Assembly (NCBI GenBank): GCA_015680685.1 | Contig: MNCI01001420.1 | Location: 63,741 to 127,740 of the forward strand | DNA: 64,000 nt | Reading direction: 5' to 3' | Origin: Gnetum montanum | Taxonomy: Eukaryota > Streptophyta > Gnetopsida > Gnetales > Gnetaceae | Part shown: positions 23,955-36,349 of the stretch, piece after piece | Numbering within the stretch: the first letter of the stretch is position 1 | How the letters are laid out: every line of letters starts with the position of its first letter | The notes under the pieces: generated by a model | Databases searched by the model: none | The model's input: only the letters and a program-made list of their open reading frames with translations | Told to the model about the DNA's origin: nothing | Position numbers and translations under genes: made by a program

Positions 23955-24545
23955 TATGATGATTTTTACCAAAACACTCGGCATTCACCACTATAAAAAA
24001 TAGTAGGCCTAAGTGCAGTCTTGTAAAATTTTCCTTTTAACTTTACTCATACTATTTTATCACAAAGGACATCACTAGTTTGTTTCCATTTTGACTATCC
24101 TACCTCATTTCTATTTTTTATATCTTTATCAATTTTATCATTTAATTGGATCATTGATCCTAGGTAGTTGAACTATTTGTAGTGAGGGACTTTTGGCCTT
24201 GAATTGTCATGTCTTTTTCATCATAATTTATGTTATTATTGAACTTGCATTTTGTATATTTTCTCTTACTTGTACTAATTCTTAAGCCTTTTTAGAAGTA
24301 ATAGTTTTTGGAGTTGTGTCTACCAACATAATATCATCTACAAATAGCATACACTAAGAGATTTCATCTTATATTTTCTTTGTTAATTTATCCAAAAGAA
24401 TGGCAAATAAGTATGGATTAAGTGCAAATCCTGGATGCAAACCAAATGCAACTAAAAAATCAAATTTTATTCAATAAGTTGTTCTAATTTTAGTAGCAGA
24501 TTCTTCATACAGATATTGAATCACTTTAATATATTTATTAGGGAT
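23955..24545 (-). pseudogene. LINE-type reverse transcriptase relic
   Basis: Minus-strand reading in order: QYLYEESATKIRTTY, FGLHPGFALNPYLFAILLDKLT, the RT catalytic box CMLFVDDIMLVD (near 24330-24375), then KIDKDIKNRNE and LKGKFYKTALRP. This is the C-terminal half of a plant non-LTR RT of the widely dispersed CMLFADDIVLVDE class. Many stops. No endonuclease part or poly(A) tail is recognised nearby. Confidence 0.75.
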
Positions 24546-24739
24546 ATTTTTTCTCCACAAGGCCCACCAAATAGATTTGACATGGTTTTACAATCGATTA
24601 CCAACCTAATGCTAACCCTCTTTGTTTCGTATCTAAGCTTGGGATGGACATTAATAGAGTTATGTTCAAATATAGGTATATTTTTTAAATGAAAATTTGA
24701 AAAAGAAACCAAAAATTCAAGGAAATTGGTTTGATTAAT

Positions 24740-25587
24740 GAAATTATTATTTTTTGGCATAAAAAACAACCCCTAAATATGCAATTTGCTGATGATTTTT
24801 TTATGATACGGAATAAACAACTTTCTATAATACATTTACTTAAGGATATTGATGTGTATTGTAAATTATGTGGGTCAAAAATAAATTGAGAAAACTCTTG
24901 TAATTCTAGTAATTAAGCTGACTAGTTTATGTTACATAATAAGGAATGGAGAATTATTTCAAAAAATGACATTTTTAAAGTGGTCATAGTTTCCTTTTCA
25001 TTTGAAGTTACTTCATCAAGTCTTTGAAATTTTACTTTACAGAGAGTGGAAAATAAAATTAGTAAATGGAAGGAAGAAAAACTTACTATGGCCAGTAAAT
25101 ATGTAGTTTGCAAATCTATATTATCTACCACTCATGTTTATCATTCATCATATTGAGCTCCTACAAGATCTTTTTATGTTAACCTGGAAAAACTCATCTA
25201 GATTTTTTTATGAGGTAGTGTTAATTAAAAGAAAGGCTCTTGCAAGGTTTCTTGTTATTTTTGTACATAACCAAGAAAGAAAAGAGGAATGGGTCTTTTG
25301 TTTCCAAATGGGTTACTAACTCTTTTGATCATAATAGTATTTGGAATATTATTTTTTTCAAGAGACTTATGTAATTTTTTCCTAAAAAAAAATTTGCTTG
25401 GCAAGACTTCTCTATTCATATTTTGCTTTTATGTCTTTCTTTTGTTTTAACACTAGGTTCTTTTGTCACTAAGAAAATCTAGAAAGATTGATAACATATT
25501 AGTAAATTTTAGTATTTTAACAAAATCACAATTCTCTTCAATGCTAAGGATGATATCATTCCTTAGTGGTTGCTTATTCATGGTCTA
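24740..25587 (+). pseudogene. Second LINE-type reverse transcriptase relic, cut by element C
   Basis: Plus strand reads NMQFADDFFMIRNKQ (about 24779) with the FADD catalytic box, then VYCKLCGSKIN, and after shifts RVENKISKWKEEKLTMASKYV and CKSILSTTHVYHSSY (25035-25155). These are typical of L1-type plant RTs. It faces the previous relic and stops at the TSD of element C. No clear continuation is visible beyond 34680. Confidence 0.75.
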
Positions 25588-26436
25588 TGATGAGCAGCAA
25601 GGTACCCCTATGCTTAACCATACGAATCACAAGCATTCATGCATGATCCTGTCGAATTTCGTGGATGGGACTAGTTGTGGTACCTAGATCATTATGCTTT
25701 GATCGTAGTTCGCTATCTTCCCTTTTGGACTAGTGTTAGTTTTGTGACATATGGTTTAGTCCAAAGTGAGGCATATGATGTGGTTTCTAATTCTATGCTA
25801 TCCTACTCCTAATGACAAAAAGAGATAGATTAATTAAACTAATGAATAATAGAAAAAAATTCTAAATTAGCCTAAGGCGATGGTATTCGCTCTTAATCAT
25901 CTGTACATATCTTGGACTTCATGGAGCTACTGCTAGGATTACCAAGTGTACATCATTGGTTGTGCCAAATGATACACCTTTAGGCGACCAAGTATTTACA
26001 CTTAAACACTCATGATTAAGGCGTACACATTCCGCTTAATAACAAGAACAATAAATAACAATAAATGGAAATGTTTAACTAAAGAAAGAATTAAATAATT
26101 AAAACAAAAATATTAATCTAAGTGGATGTTGCAATGATGGAAGTAATCTCAATCTTTATTGCTAGTCATGTAATGTGTCCAGTACGTCACACTCAAACAA
26201 AGGTGCCATATGATTACAAGCATCAAATTGCAAGCATGCATTGGGAATAACGGACTAGAAATAAGAAATTGAAAACTAAAACTATCTATTACTACTTTCT
26301 AAGTTGTCTCATCCAGAAGCCCAAGTGCAGTATTTATAAGAGAGGTCCAAATGAGGTGATGTTGGGTATTTGACGTCACTTATTAGTCCCAATGTTAGGA
26401 CTTTGACTTTGGGGCCCATCAAATCATAACTCATCA
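25588..26436 (-). repeat. Element C 3' LTR
   Basis: 849 bp; TGATGAGCAG at the left, ACTCATCA at 26436 beside the PPT. Minus-strand TATA CTTATAAATA lies at 26331-26340; array at 26356-26415. Confidence 0.92.
26331..26415 (-). promoter_or_regulatory. U3 motif array and TATA box, element C 3' LTR
   Basis: Minus strand CTAACATTGGGACTA, GTGACGTCAAATACCC and AACATCACC units, then CTTATAAATA. GACGTC/AACATC cores replace the GATATC cores of element A. Confidence 0.65.
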
Positions 26437-26452
26437 TACCCCCATGACTAAA
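26437..26452 (-). other. Polypurine tract of element C
   Basis: Minus strand TTTAGTCATGGGGGTA directly precedes the LTR. Confidence 0.85.
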
Positions 26453-26635
26453 TAAAAACTTTTCCTTGAGTTAAACAAAATGAGGAACAAGTTCTTTACA
26501 AAATATTGGGCAGGTATGAGATTATTAATTAACTCAAACAATGGACAAAATAATTGACTCTTCACATGTCACAGTGGTGTAGTACAAACATGAGACACAT
26601 TATTACAAAACAAAACAAAAACAAGATTGGGAAGA

Positions 26636-29204
26636 TCATGTAGTGCCTGGAGTTGGTGGCTCTTCCATTAGCTACTTCCGTTTGTTGCCAAGTCATTGAA
26701 ACTTGTATTGATTAAGCAAAGCCTACAAATTTTCTTCCTCCATCCTTTGGTCATTCATCATCTAGGATGCTATGTTAATGTGTGCTAGCGTTGGTACATC
26801 CTAAGGACATGGTAGTTGTAGAAACATTTGATTTGCCTTGACATATCGTGTTGTGAACTATTGTCGTTCCTCCTTGAAAGCCTTAGCTTTATTCCTTAGC
26901 TCATGAAAATTTGTCAATTGCTGATCTAGGTTTAAGGCTACATATTTTTGTCCTTGGTAGTTATCTTTGATCACCTTTAATTTTGAGTTTTCCACTTGTA
27001 ACTTTTGCAAAGCATCCTTCCAATTCACAAACTCTTTCTCATACAATGAATAGGTGGTCGCCACTTACTTCTCCAACTTGCTTTGGGGATGACCTGCTGT
27101 TAACATGGTAAGGTTGGCATACCTGAGGTTAGCCAATGCCATGTATTCCTTCAAATCTTCTATCTACAGGTCCTTATTTTTAACTTCTTCTTGGCATGCG
27201 TTGATCTTGATTGCTGTCTTTTGATGAATAGCGTGTACCTCCTTCATAGAGAGGGTTCTATTTTCTCAAGCTAATCTACTCATATCCTGGTTGATCCTCA
27301 TTAATTGTTCTATTAACTGGTGGACACTCTCTTCCAAAATCTTCTTTGGCTTCTCCGCTGTAGTCAATCAAGAATTCTCTACAGTGAGCTACTTATTCTC
27401 TTCTTGGGCGATGGTCAATGCCTTGTTATGTGCATGGGTTTGTGCATCTGCAATGGAGGCATTCCAGATCACCATCTCCTTTTCTTGCTCTACAACTGCT
27501 TTCTCCTTGACTAGCTTGGCAAACTCTTTTGTCCAAAATTGTTCCAATTGGTTAGGCATGACAAATCAGGCAGGATCCCATCGTTTTAGCTTGTAGGGGA
27601 GCCAACTCTTTTTGCAATCTTTGTACTTTAGCTTTTGCATGTTCTGCCCTGACCTCAGCCATGATCAACTTTCCTTTGGTAGTGATGAGGTTTAATTGAG
27701 CTACAGTGACATCATTGGGGATGTCAAATAGAGTGGTCATCACTTGACTTATTTGCAGCAAATGATTAAGTATGTCCTCATGCACTGTAGGAGTCATTGA
27801 GGTCCCAGCTAGCATTTGTGCGTTCCTAGTTCTTGCCAAATTGGTTAGAGGCACAACAGGAACATTGAATGACTCCTTGATGTGATCAATAATCACCTTT
27901 GCTACACTTGTTGCATCCTCATCTTGTAGCACCACAACGATGGTGCCTTCTCCTATTTCCAAAGTGACTTGAAAGGATGCAACATTTCCAAAGATCTGGT
28001 GTGACCATTGGGATCCCCCTCCTCTGACTGAATTGAGATCTCTTCCCTTGTTGGATTGGCTGATACAGTGGACCATATGACATTGTCCATAACTCAGAAG
28101 AGATTTTTCTCTTCCCTACTCCCCTAGTTGATTGTCTCAACAATTCTTTGCATGTGGCTCATCGATGATCTATAATCTTGTAATAATAACGGTGGAGCTT
28201 TTGCTTGCAAGCGTTCCACAGGCTCCTATTGTGTTTCAATTCTTGGTTTTGCCTCCTTCTCAGCTTCTTGCTCCTCACCAGAATCTTTTCTTAGTGTTGC
28301 GATTTTTAGGAGCTCTTCAAAGAAGGCATGCTAAGCCTTCCAAAGGATATCATTGGTATATCCTAAGATTCTTGCATGCTTTCATAGTTTTCTAATTAGA
28401 CAGGGAAATGGAAGCGTGGGTATCCTTGAATTTATTTCTTCAAACCATCATTGAATTTTCGTAAAGTAGTACTGGGGAAGGTTAACTGGAAAATTTTCCA
28501 TTAAAATGGTGCTTCCCCTAGCTGCATAGGTAGAAATCCAATTGAGCCCTTTCATGGGAAACAAGTGGTATGTCCCAATCTTGAAGTAGGTTTTCTCTTC
28601 CAAAGTCATCTCATTGTGTGACTTATCTTCTTTGTCATATGGCTGCCTCAGCCACAGTCTCTTTGTTTTAGGGTCAGATTTGGTGGACAAGTGAGCAACC
28701 TTGGCTCCTTCATTAGGCAAGTTACGAGCTGCCGCTATATATTTGACTGCATAAGAGACATTCACCCTGTAGATATTTATAGTGGTACCTTCATCCTTAT
28801 TATGCCAAAATTGATAGACTTCCCCTAGGTACCATTCACCACTGTTTGATAGGATTAGCCATAATGGAGACACTTTGAGTTACGTTTGCATTGCTTTTGG
28901 GGAAAATTCCACGAATGAACTGGAAGTTGATTTCCATAATTACCGAGGCCAATGTACATTTCTTCAAGGTGGTAGCAAGGCAGTCAGGAGGCAACGTGAG
29001 ATGTTGTCCCTGTTCAGGTGTTGGTACTTCTTCTACCTCTCTTTGAGCTGATTGCCTAGTAGCAAGGGCCTCTTGATGGATATTGAAAGACTAGGCCTCC
29101 TATTCAACATGTTCCACTTATTCTCCTTATTAGTTGTGGCCACCACGTGGATGTTTAATGGCTCTTTGTGAGGGTTCACCTTGAGTAACTCTTTTTGGGG
29201 CCAT
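26636..29204 (-). pseudogene. Third ORF of element C, broken
   Basis: ATG at 29204-29202 (MAPKRVTQGEPSQ) directly after the acceptor; ends PPTPGTT-stop at 26636-26638. At about 856 codons it is the shortest copy. Pieces: NSGEWYLGEVYQFWHNKDEG (28448-28873, continuing through LSTKSD and YFKIGTYHLFPMKGLN), then GTSMTPTVHEDILNHLLQ with LFDIPNDVT (27552-28076), then the coiled coil (for example 26858-27064). A frameshift near 28870 separates N-terminal METNFQF-type sequence from the domain. Same family and unknown role as in A, B and D. Confidence 0.85.
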
Positions 29205-29509
29205 CTGTAATCAAGCAAATGCAAGTGTCACCAAGGTTATGTCTATTATCATTAATCAATTATACCTTACTCATAACCTTAGTTCATTGAGCTCATAATG
29301 TATATGATTGTAGGGTTAGGAAAATTTTCAAGAAAAATCCCCCAAAAAGGTGTCTATCGTTTCTACCACCCATCACAACTAGTTCCTTTTTCATTATATG
29401 TGGCTTAAAATAATTGTTATAGACTTGAGGGTTAGAGAAATTGGACGTCTAACACTATTGTTAATGATTTTTCATTATAAGTCCTCTAACGTTTTTAAAA
29501 AATTCTTAC
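29205..29509 (-). other. Predicted intron directly before third ORF, element C
   Basis: Minus strand donor AAGG|GTAAGA at 29509 and acceptor TTGATTACAG|ATGG ending at 29205; 305 bp, close to element B's 304 bp. Confidence 0.7.
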
Positions 29510-29590
29510 CCTTATAATACCTTCTAGGTGATAGCAAATTATAATAAATTGGCATAAGGTTTGCATGCAAGCACCACCCCCACACCCCCC

Positions 29591-29601
29591 NNNNNNNNNN
29601 N
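29591..29601. other. Assembly gap inside a C homopolymer
   Basis: Eleven N bases with C-runs on both sides (29585-29611). The site corresponds to the PPT-like G-run in the leader exon of the third ORF, so the true length of the run is unknown. Confidence 0.95.
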
Positions 29602-29783
29602 CCCCCCCCCCATGACTAAGTTAAACATGTTGGGTTTAGATAGATTCAAACAGTACAGAAATCGGAGCATTAGAGAGCTAGATATCGCAATTGGAAGATG
29701 GAGGCACAGAGCTCAAAGTCGTGAGAAAAAATTGTAGCAACTCACTTAGTGGAAAATGTGTAAAATGAAGTTCTAAGTGCCGT

Positions 29784-29863
29784 GGGCTATTTGGGACCCA
29801 ATGTTAGGTAGATGTTGTGTACGTGATGTCGGGTCAGACCCAATGTTGGGTACATGAAGTCAA
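29784..29863 (-). promoter_or_regulatory. Internal promoter-like module of element C
   Basis: Minus strand has CCCAACATTGGGTC, CCCGACATCACGTACAC and CCTAACATTGGGTCCC (29796-29863). The TATA position (29784-29795) has decayed to CCAAATAGCCC. The array carries the same GACATC/AACATT cores as this element's LTRs. Confidence 0.6.
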
Positions 29864-31178
29864 GGTTTAAAAATTTCAAGTTTATAGGGCCAATGAACAT
29901 ACAAACTGAAGCTCTAGGTTGGATTTTAAGGTTGAAAATTAAATTTTGTAGTTTGCGTAAGTGAAAAATTGAGTGGAGGCACCAAACATAGGATAAGGTG
30001 AAGTTGTCAACATGAAAAGTACGAGAATGAGCAAAAAAAAAATGGTGTTGAAAGTGTGATTATGGAACAAATTATATTGATGATAAGGGAAACAATAAAA
30101 TATAACAAATTGATTGCATGGAAGGTGAAAAATTATGTGATCATGTTAAACAAGTACAAGTCACAAAATTACACAAGTGGATCCTCCCCAATGTAGACTC
30201 TAGCCTATGATGATCTTGTAGAAGCATAGCTGTAATGTCCATAGGCACTAGAGGAGTTAAATGCAACGCATATTTGTGAAATAAAACACACATTTTAAAA
30301 CCACAGAATTGAGATAATCACCCTATATTACACAAGACCACAAGTTATGAACATCGAGATGATGAGATGAGATGAACCAAAGAAGGGATTGCAGAAATTA
30401 GAACATGAGGTGTCGTACTATGGGCATAACAAAACCTTGTGTGTTATTAACAGTTAAATAATCATGTGTCCATATTTCAAAGATTCAAACTAAGTCCATA
30501 CCATAGTTTAGTGACACCACATCATTTCATCCCATCGGTAGACAACCATAAGACTATCAAAGTCATGAGGAGTAACATCACTTGGCATTTTGTCCAAGGG
30601 AGGAGCATTATGATGGCACACTTATTGTTTTTTTTCTTGATGGTTCTGCAAAGCCAGCAACCTTCAGGCATGGGTACATGTCTTTCCAGTGGGATCCATA
30701 GAAGCTTATTCAGTGTTGGTTAAAGTTTCTCTTACTTCCATTTTTTGTGAGATCTACAAGGATATGGTTACAACCCCATCAACATGATAGAACATGCATA
30801 AGTATCCAAAGGGAATCCACAAATCCCCTTGATGTCACACCTTGTACATTCCTCCTTGGTTTTGCACTCTTCCATCTAGACACAATGATTATGAAGTTAT
30901 TTAGAGTTTAGATGATGAAAAAGATTACCATCATGAGTAGAGCAAGGACCTCTTATTAATGGAATGGGAGGATGGATGTCATGATCTCAATGTTTGAATA
31001 ATTAGTCCCTTGTGACTCAATAACATAGAGAAAAACCTCACCTCAATGGGTAACATGATCAATAGTGAGATTACATACAAGAAAATTAAAATCACAACCA
31101 GGAAAAATAGAAAAAGTAGAAAAAATAGGAAAATGGTAAAAAATTGTAAAATAAAAAGATAAAAAGAACTTAAAAATC
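29864..31178 (-). other. Non-coding spacer of element C
   Basis: Corresponds block by block to the spacers of A and B, including minus-strand GGTGTGACATCAAGGGG (about 30822-30840). No supported ORF; the 85-codon plus frame at 30466 is antisense and unrecognised. Confidence 0.65.
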
Positions 31179-33676
31179 CTAAAGATTAGAATGGGGGGTA
31201 ACCCCCACGACTAAACATTTGGGCATGGATAGTATTAATAAATGGATGAATAGGATCCATGCATGTTTGAAATGTTGGGAACTCGTCATGCCCTAGCCAC
31301 TAGGTGCCCATTGATAGTGTGGTGGTTGGTAGAAAAATTGTTAGTCACACACCTGATTGTTATATGTATGGTGGGTTAAGATATGAGGTGTGTGAACATT
31401 ATGGATGATTGGCCCACAATTGTACCCTTGAGCATGAGATGGTATGCATGGATTTAGGTGTTGCCCCATGTTTGTAGATTCATTAGTTTGATGTGGGATT
31501 GGAGTATAGATAAATGGTGGCCCTTGTGTATGGTCAGAGGGAATTGGTTGAGAAAGGGAAGGTGATATGATGGATTGGCTTAGTGCTAGCTCAAATAATG
31601 TGGTGGGTCTATGCGTAGTTTGCCTTGGCTTATGGCCTTTTCTCTAGGAGGGATGTTTTTAATGTTGCAGTTGGGACCCACTGGTGTCAACGTGTCTTTG
31701 CACATTTGTAGCACAAGTGGCACTCAGTGGTTAATATTGAGGTACTAAACCTTCCTGAGTTACTAGTGATGATGTATAATGAAGTGGAAGATGAGAATAT
31801 ATTGAGGGTAAGCTAGATGGTAAGAAACATGAGGTGGTGATCCTTCAGGGAATGTCATGTATTGATGGTACTTGGGAGAGTGGTAGTGGTGATATGAACT
31901 AGAGGATGCCAAACTAGTTGGAGGAATAGGATGTTGAACATAATATTCGTGAGGTTTGGTGGGTGTGGCTAATTTGGTGGTGGCCTCCCCCATGACTATG
32001 ATTATTACCATTGTGGTTGATGATTGTGTTAAGGCTAGTGTTAAGTCTCCCTAGGATGGTATGATTGGTTGTGGACTATCTATAATTATCTTGTGGGAGA
32101 GGAAATCTCTTAGGCATGTGCTTTTGCACAAACTTTTCATTTAAGGCACTTTCCCAATACTCCCGTAGATGCAACAACATAGGGCATTGGCCCTTTGGAT
32201 GGTTATATATGCATAGGTGGCATCCATCATCTTCATCCGTGGTGGAGTCTTTAGCTTCACTTTTGTCAGCCACTTTTCTCGTCTATCGAAAAGTGTTCCT
32301 AATTGTTTCTTGGTTCTGTTCCTCTATTGATTTTGATTGCTTGGCTTGTGTTGCATGAGCTTCTCTATGACCATCTCAACAAGAGTTGTGACATTGTCAT
32401 TTACCCATTGGATGTCTTATTAAATTTTGCTTCTAAATCATCTAGAGACTCCTTTATTAGCAAAGTCTATTATGGGATCACCTTATCAAAGGTAGTTTCA
32501 ATTCCCTTATCAAAAATTTGGACCTCCTTCGATTAAAGAGTTGGATCCCATTGATGTTTTTCTTGACATTCTACCATTTACACATTTCTCCTTCTTCTTT
32601 TGCCATACACTCTATGATCTCTTTGATCTAATGGACTTAGAGCTTGTATAGTTCCCTTGGGGCATACATCCCAAGTGTTTCCCTTGTTTCATTACGAAGC
32701 CCATCTATGATGTGGTAAAGCTACTCTTCCTTAGAGAAACCATGGCCTGGGCAATGATTTAGTAAGGCGTAATACTTATCTAAGGCCATGCCCAAGGGTT
32801 CATGTTGTTCTTGTTTCCACTCTTGGATTTGTCTCCTTAGATTTGACACTCTTGCATAGGTTTGGTATTTCTCATTGAAAAGTTCCAACATTGTGGACCA
32901 TCGTTGGATTGAGTTTGGTGTCAATGATCTATACCACATTTGGGCTTTATTAATTAGTATCCTACGAAAGAGCTTAAGCTTTGCCATTCATTTTCAATGT
33001 TGTAAAAAGCATAAGCATCATGGAAGGCTTGTAAATGATGTTGCAGATCTACATCATAGCCTCCTACAAATTTATGGATATTATTCATGTCAAGCTTAGG
33101 TAGTCGACTCTTTTTATGATGCTTGCGAGATATTTTAATGGTCTCTATTATCTTCATCATGTTCTTAGTGGCCAAGAAGGGTTCATCGTCATTAGACAAG
33201 TTGTGATGAAAATCTCTATTTGGTTGATGGTGCCAAGTGTCTATGTTATGGTGATGTCCTTGACCTTTGCCATGGATTTGATTTTAGTTTTTAGTTTGGT
33301 CCTTTAGTGGAACTTGATCTCCATACCTACGTTCATCTTCGTTAGAGCTAGGCATTGAAAGGGAAGAGGAGGATGAGGAATTGGAAGGATTGCCATGGCT
33401 TCTATGGTGTTCCTCAAGGTCTCTTAATTTATCATTTCTTAGTTTTAAGAAGGTCTTAGGCCTTGAGGCCTCCCCTAGCTTAGGACTTATGTCGTCTCCT
33501 CCAAGATTGTTTGCCTTAGTTGAATGTAGTCTTTGAGTGTCATTAGGGTGGTCATGATCATAAGAAACCCCTGTATAAGGTTGATCACTCTAATTTGCTT
33601 CATCGTATATCTTGTTATTTCTCCAATGAATGTGTTCGCTATATAGTGCATAGTCACTTCCATGCGAGAGAGACAT
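31179..33676 (-). pseudogene. gag: gag of element C, broken
   Basis: Begins MSLSHGS (ATG 33676-33674), ends near TPHSNL-stop at 31179. Shows RLPKLDMNNIHKFVGGYD (32954-33199), AQMWYRSL, LRRQIQEWKQEQHEPLG and DKYYALLNHCPGHGF (32721-32987), an intact knuckle CHLCIYNHPKGQC (CX2CX3HX4C, about 32190-32230), and a His/Pro/Tyr-rich tail with SWGRPPP. Stops and shifts throughout. The last 15 nt before the end match the element A PPT. Confidence 0.88.
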
Positions 33677-33782
33677 TGTTGTTGATTTATAGTGTGTGTG
33701 GGATAATAGTTTCTAAAAAATATATCGTTAATACCTTTACAACGATCGTGTATAATATAACTAATGTAGATAACTAGCACTG

Positions 33783-33800
33783 TCCTTAGCAATGACGCCA
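33783..33800 (-). other. Primer-binding site of element C
   Basis: Minus strand TGGCGTCATTGCTAAGGA, one base from the 5' LTR; tRNA-Asp complement with transitions. Confidence 0.85.
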
Positions 33801-33801
33801 A

Positions 33802-34679
33802 TGATGAGCAGTGAGGTACTCCTACATTCAACCATACAAATCACAAGTGTTCATGCATGATCTGATCGAATTCTATGGATGGAACTAGTTGTGATATCTA
33901 GAGCGTTATGCTTTGATTGCAGTTTGCTATCTTCCCACTTGGACTAGTGGTAGCTTTGTCATGTATGGTTTAGTCCAAAGTGAGGCATATGATGTGGTTC
34001 CTAATTCTATGCTATGCTACTCTTGATGATAGAAAGAGATAGATTAATTTAACTAATGAATAATGGAAACAAAGTCTAAATTAGCCTAAGGCAATGGTAT
34101 CCACTCTTAATCATTCGTACATGTCTTAGACTTCATGGAGCTACTTCTAGGATTACCAAGTGTATGTCATTGGTTGTGCCAAATGATACACCTCTGGGCA
34201 ACCAAGTATTTACACTTAAATGTTCGTGATTAAGGCATACACATTTTGCTTAACAATAGGAACAATAAATAACAATAAATGAAAATTTTTAACTAAAGAG
34301 AGCAGTAAATAATTAAAACAACAATATTAATCTAAGTGGATGTTGCAATGATGGAAGTAATCTCAATCTCTATTGCCAATCATGTAACGTGTCCAAGTAC
34401 GTCACACTCGAACAAAGGTGTCATACAATTACAAACATCACACTATGGGCATGCACTAGGAATAATGGATTAGAAAGAAGAAACTGAAAATTGAAACTAT
34501 CTATTACTACTTTCTAAGTTGTCTCATTTGGAAGCCCAAGTGTAGTAGTTATAGGCGAGGTAAAGATGAGGCAACATCGGGTATCTAGCGTCGCTTATTA
34601 GCCCCAACGTTAGGTACGCGACATCAGGACTTTAACATCACATATCTGACATCGGGGCTCATCGACTCACAACTAATTA
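33802..34679 (-). repeat. Element C 5' LTR
   Basis: 878 bp, starts TGATGAGCAG, and its far end has decayed to TAATTA. Collinear with 25588-26436 but with a longer motif array. The TATA box is mutated (minus CCTATAACTA, 34546-34555). Confidence 0.9.
34572..34659 (-). promoter_or_regulatory. U3 motif array, element C 5' LTR
   Basis: Minus strand GATGTCAGATATGT, GATGTTAAAGTCCT, GATGTCGCGTACCT, AACGTTGGGGC in 14-bp steps, then GCGACGCTAGATACCCGATGTT. This is the clearest GATGTY array. Confidence 0.7.
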
Positions 34680-36349
34680 GTTTGTCTCTTGCTATTGTAA
34701 AGAGTTGATTAGTGTCTTGTTGGTTTAAATGATATGCTATTTGTATATCCTTACTACATTCACAAAATCAGTGGATGGCTTGGTTTGAATTTAAAGCTAC
34801 ATATAGTATTTCTAATTACACAAGAAATCCCTTCTTGAGTATCATTCAACAACTTGAAAGTTGTATTTCTTTTTCAGCCATCTTTGAATCTATTTTTGTT
34901 GGTCTTGAGTGGATGAATGGCTTCTCTTTGTATTCTTATAATAGTTGTAAAGCATATTCTTTTTTAAACTCAAGAGTTTTAATTGTTATTTGATGCAATA
35001 ATTTGTGGTCAGTTGATGACTTAGAAAGGCAATGACATAATCAATTCAGAAGAATTTGAAAGCTTCCTTATCTTTCTAAAATAAGCATTTCATGTATTTG
35101 AGTGTGTCAGAACCTAAATGTATAACATGCAATTAAGTTGTTGAGTTTTTTTTTATTTCTTTTATGATTTTATGTTTGTTATGAATTCTTGGAATTAGGC
35201 ATCTATTGCTATTAATGATTTCTTTCTTCATTGAAAAGAAGCTCTTCTTGCATATGCCCATTCACTTTTGAAAGAATTGCTTTTTATCTAGAAGAGCTTG
35301 CATTCTTGCATTTTGCATGTTATTTTAAAAATAAATATGATATTTTTTATAATCATGCAACTATCCATTATGAGATCATTATGCTTAAAAAAATCAACAT
35401 TATTCAACTTGTTATTTTTTAAGTCAAGTCTCAAGCTGGCAATGCTTTACTAGAGGTTAATAAACTACTTTAGTTAAGAGAACCTTGGACCAATAATGTT
35501 GCTAGAAACTTTGTTTAGCTTATGTTTAAGCCTTGCTAATGCTCTCTATTTTTTCTCCTATATCTTTATTTTTATCTTTTTGATTATTAACAAGGAAGCT
35601 TTTAGTAAGAAATGAAAACCCATGAGGCCACTTTTGAACAAGGACAAAGCTTGATCCTTTTGCTATCCCAAAAAGAATATTTTTAGAATTAGTTGTAAGG
35701 ATAAAAACCTACATTGGAATCTCCAAAACTGTTGGGCTTTCCCTTTTCTCTATCCCCCACCCCACTCCTCATACTCCTTTCAATCCTTAGCCCAAAACAA
35801 AAATAGTTATGCTCATGATTGTTTAATTATGCTCATGAGTTTGTAGATTTTGGGTTGATATGTTTATATGAATGAGTTAATATGTTCCTGTTTATGTGCT
35901 CCCATTCTTGGTTTTTGTGCATGATTTTATGCAATGCTAATCAAGTCATGAACTTTGCTACAAATTGATAATATGTGCATCTATTATTTTTGGGAATGGG
36001 TCTTGCTTTCTATGAACAATGATGTATCATTTTTTTTGCACTATTTCTCTAGGCTTATATTTAATGTGCTATGGTGATTTCTTTCAAATGTGGATTTTGT
36101 GCTAATTCTATGATGTTCACATTTTAGATTGGGTAATTATGTGATCAACTTGATATTAGAAGACATTGTGCTTGTCTTATTCGTAGACTTAATTGGTTTT
36201 TTGTGTTTTCTAAAATTTTGTATTCCTTGCATTTTTTTAATTTCAAACATTTTCCTTATAATTTGGTAGCTCATAGTTGGAATTGTCTAACTATAATTTG
36301 GTGTTGGTTTTTGGCCAAACTAATATTTCTATCATCATCATGAGTTCAC
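34680..36349. other. AT-rich intergenic stretch
   Basis: No coding region recognised; several T-rich runs. A 72-codon frame at 34775 and a 63-codon frame at 35231 resemble nothing known to me. Confidence 0.4.

Larger units (their letters stand above)
25588..34679 (-). mobile_element. Element C: non-autonomous Athila-like LTR retrotransposon
   Basis: Minus-strand element of 9092 bp with LTRs 25588-26436 and 33802-34679. The flanking 5-mers are GTCTA (25583-25587) and GTTTG (34680-34684), agreeing at 3 of 5 with two transitions, so the duplication is decayed. It shares PBS, gag, spacer, promoter module, intron, third ORF and PPT with A and B and lacks pol. Its motif arrays are a distinct GATGTY variant. 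Confidence 0.92.
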
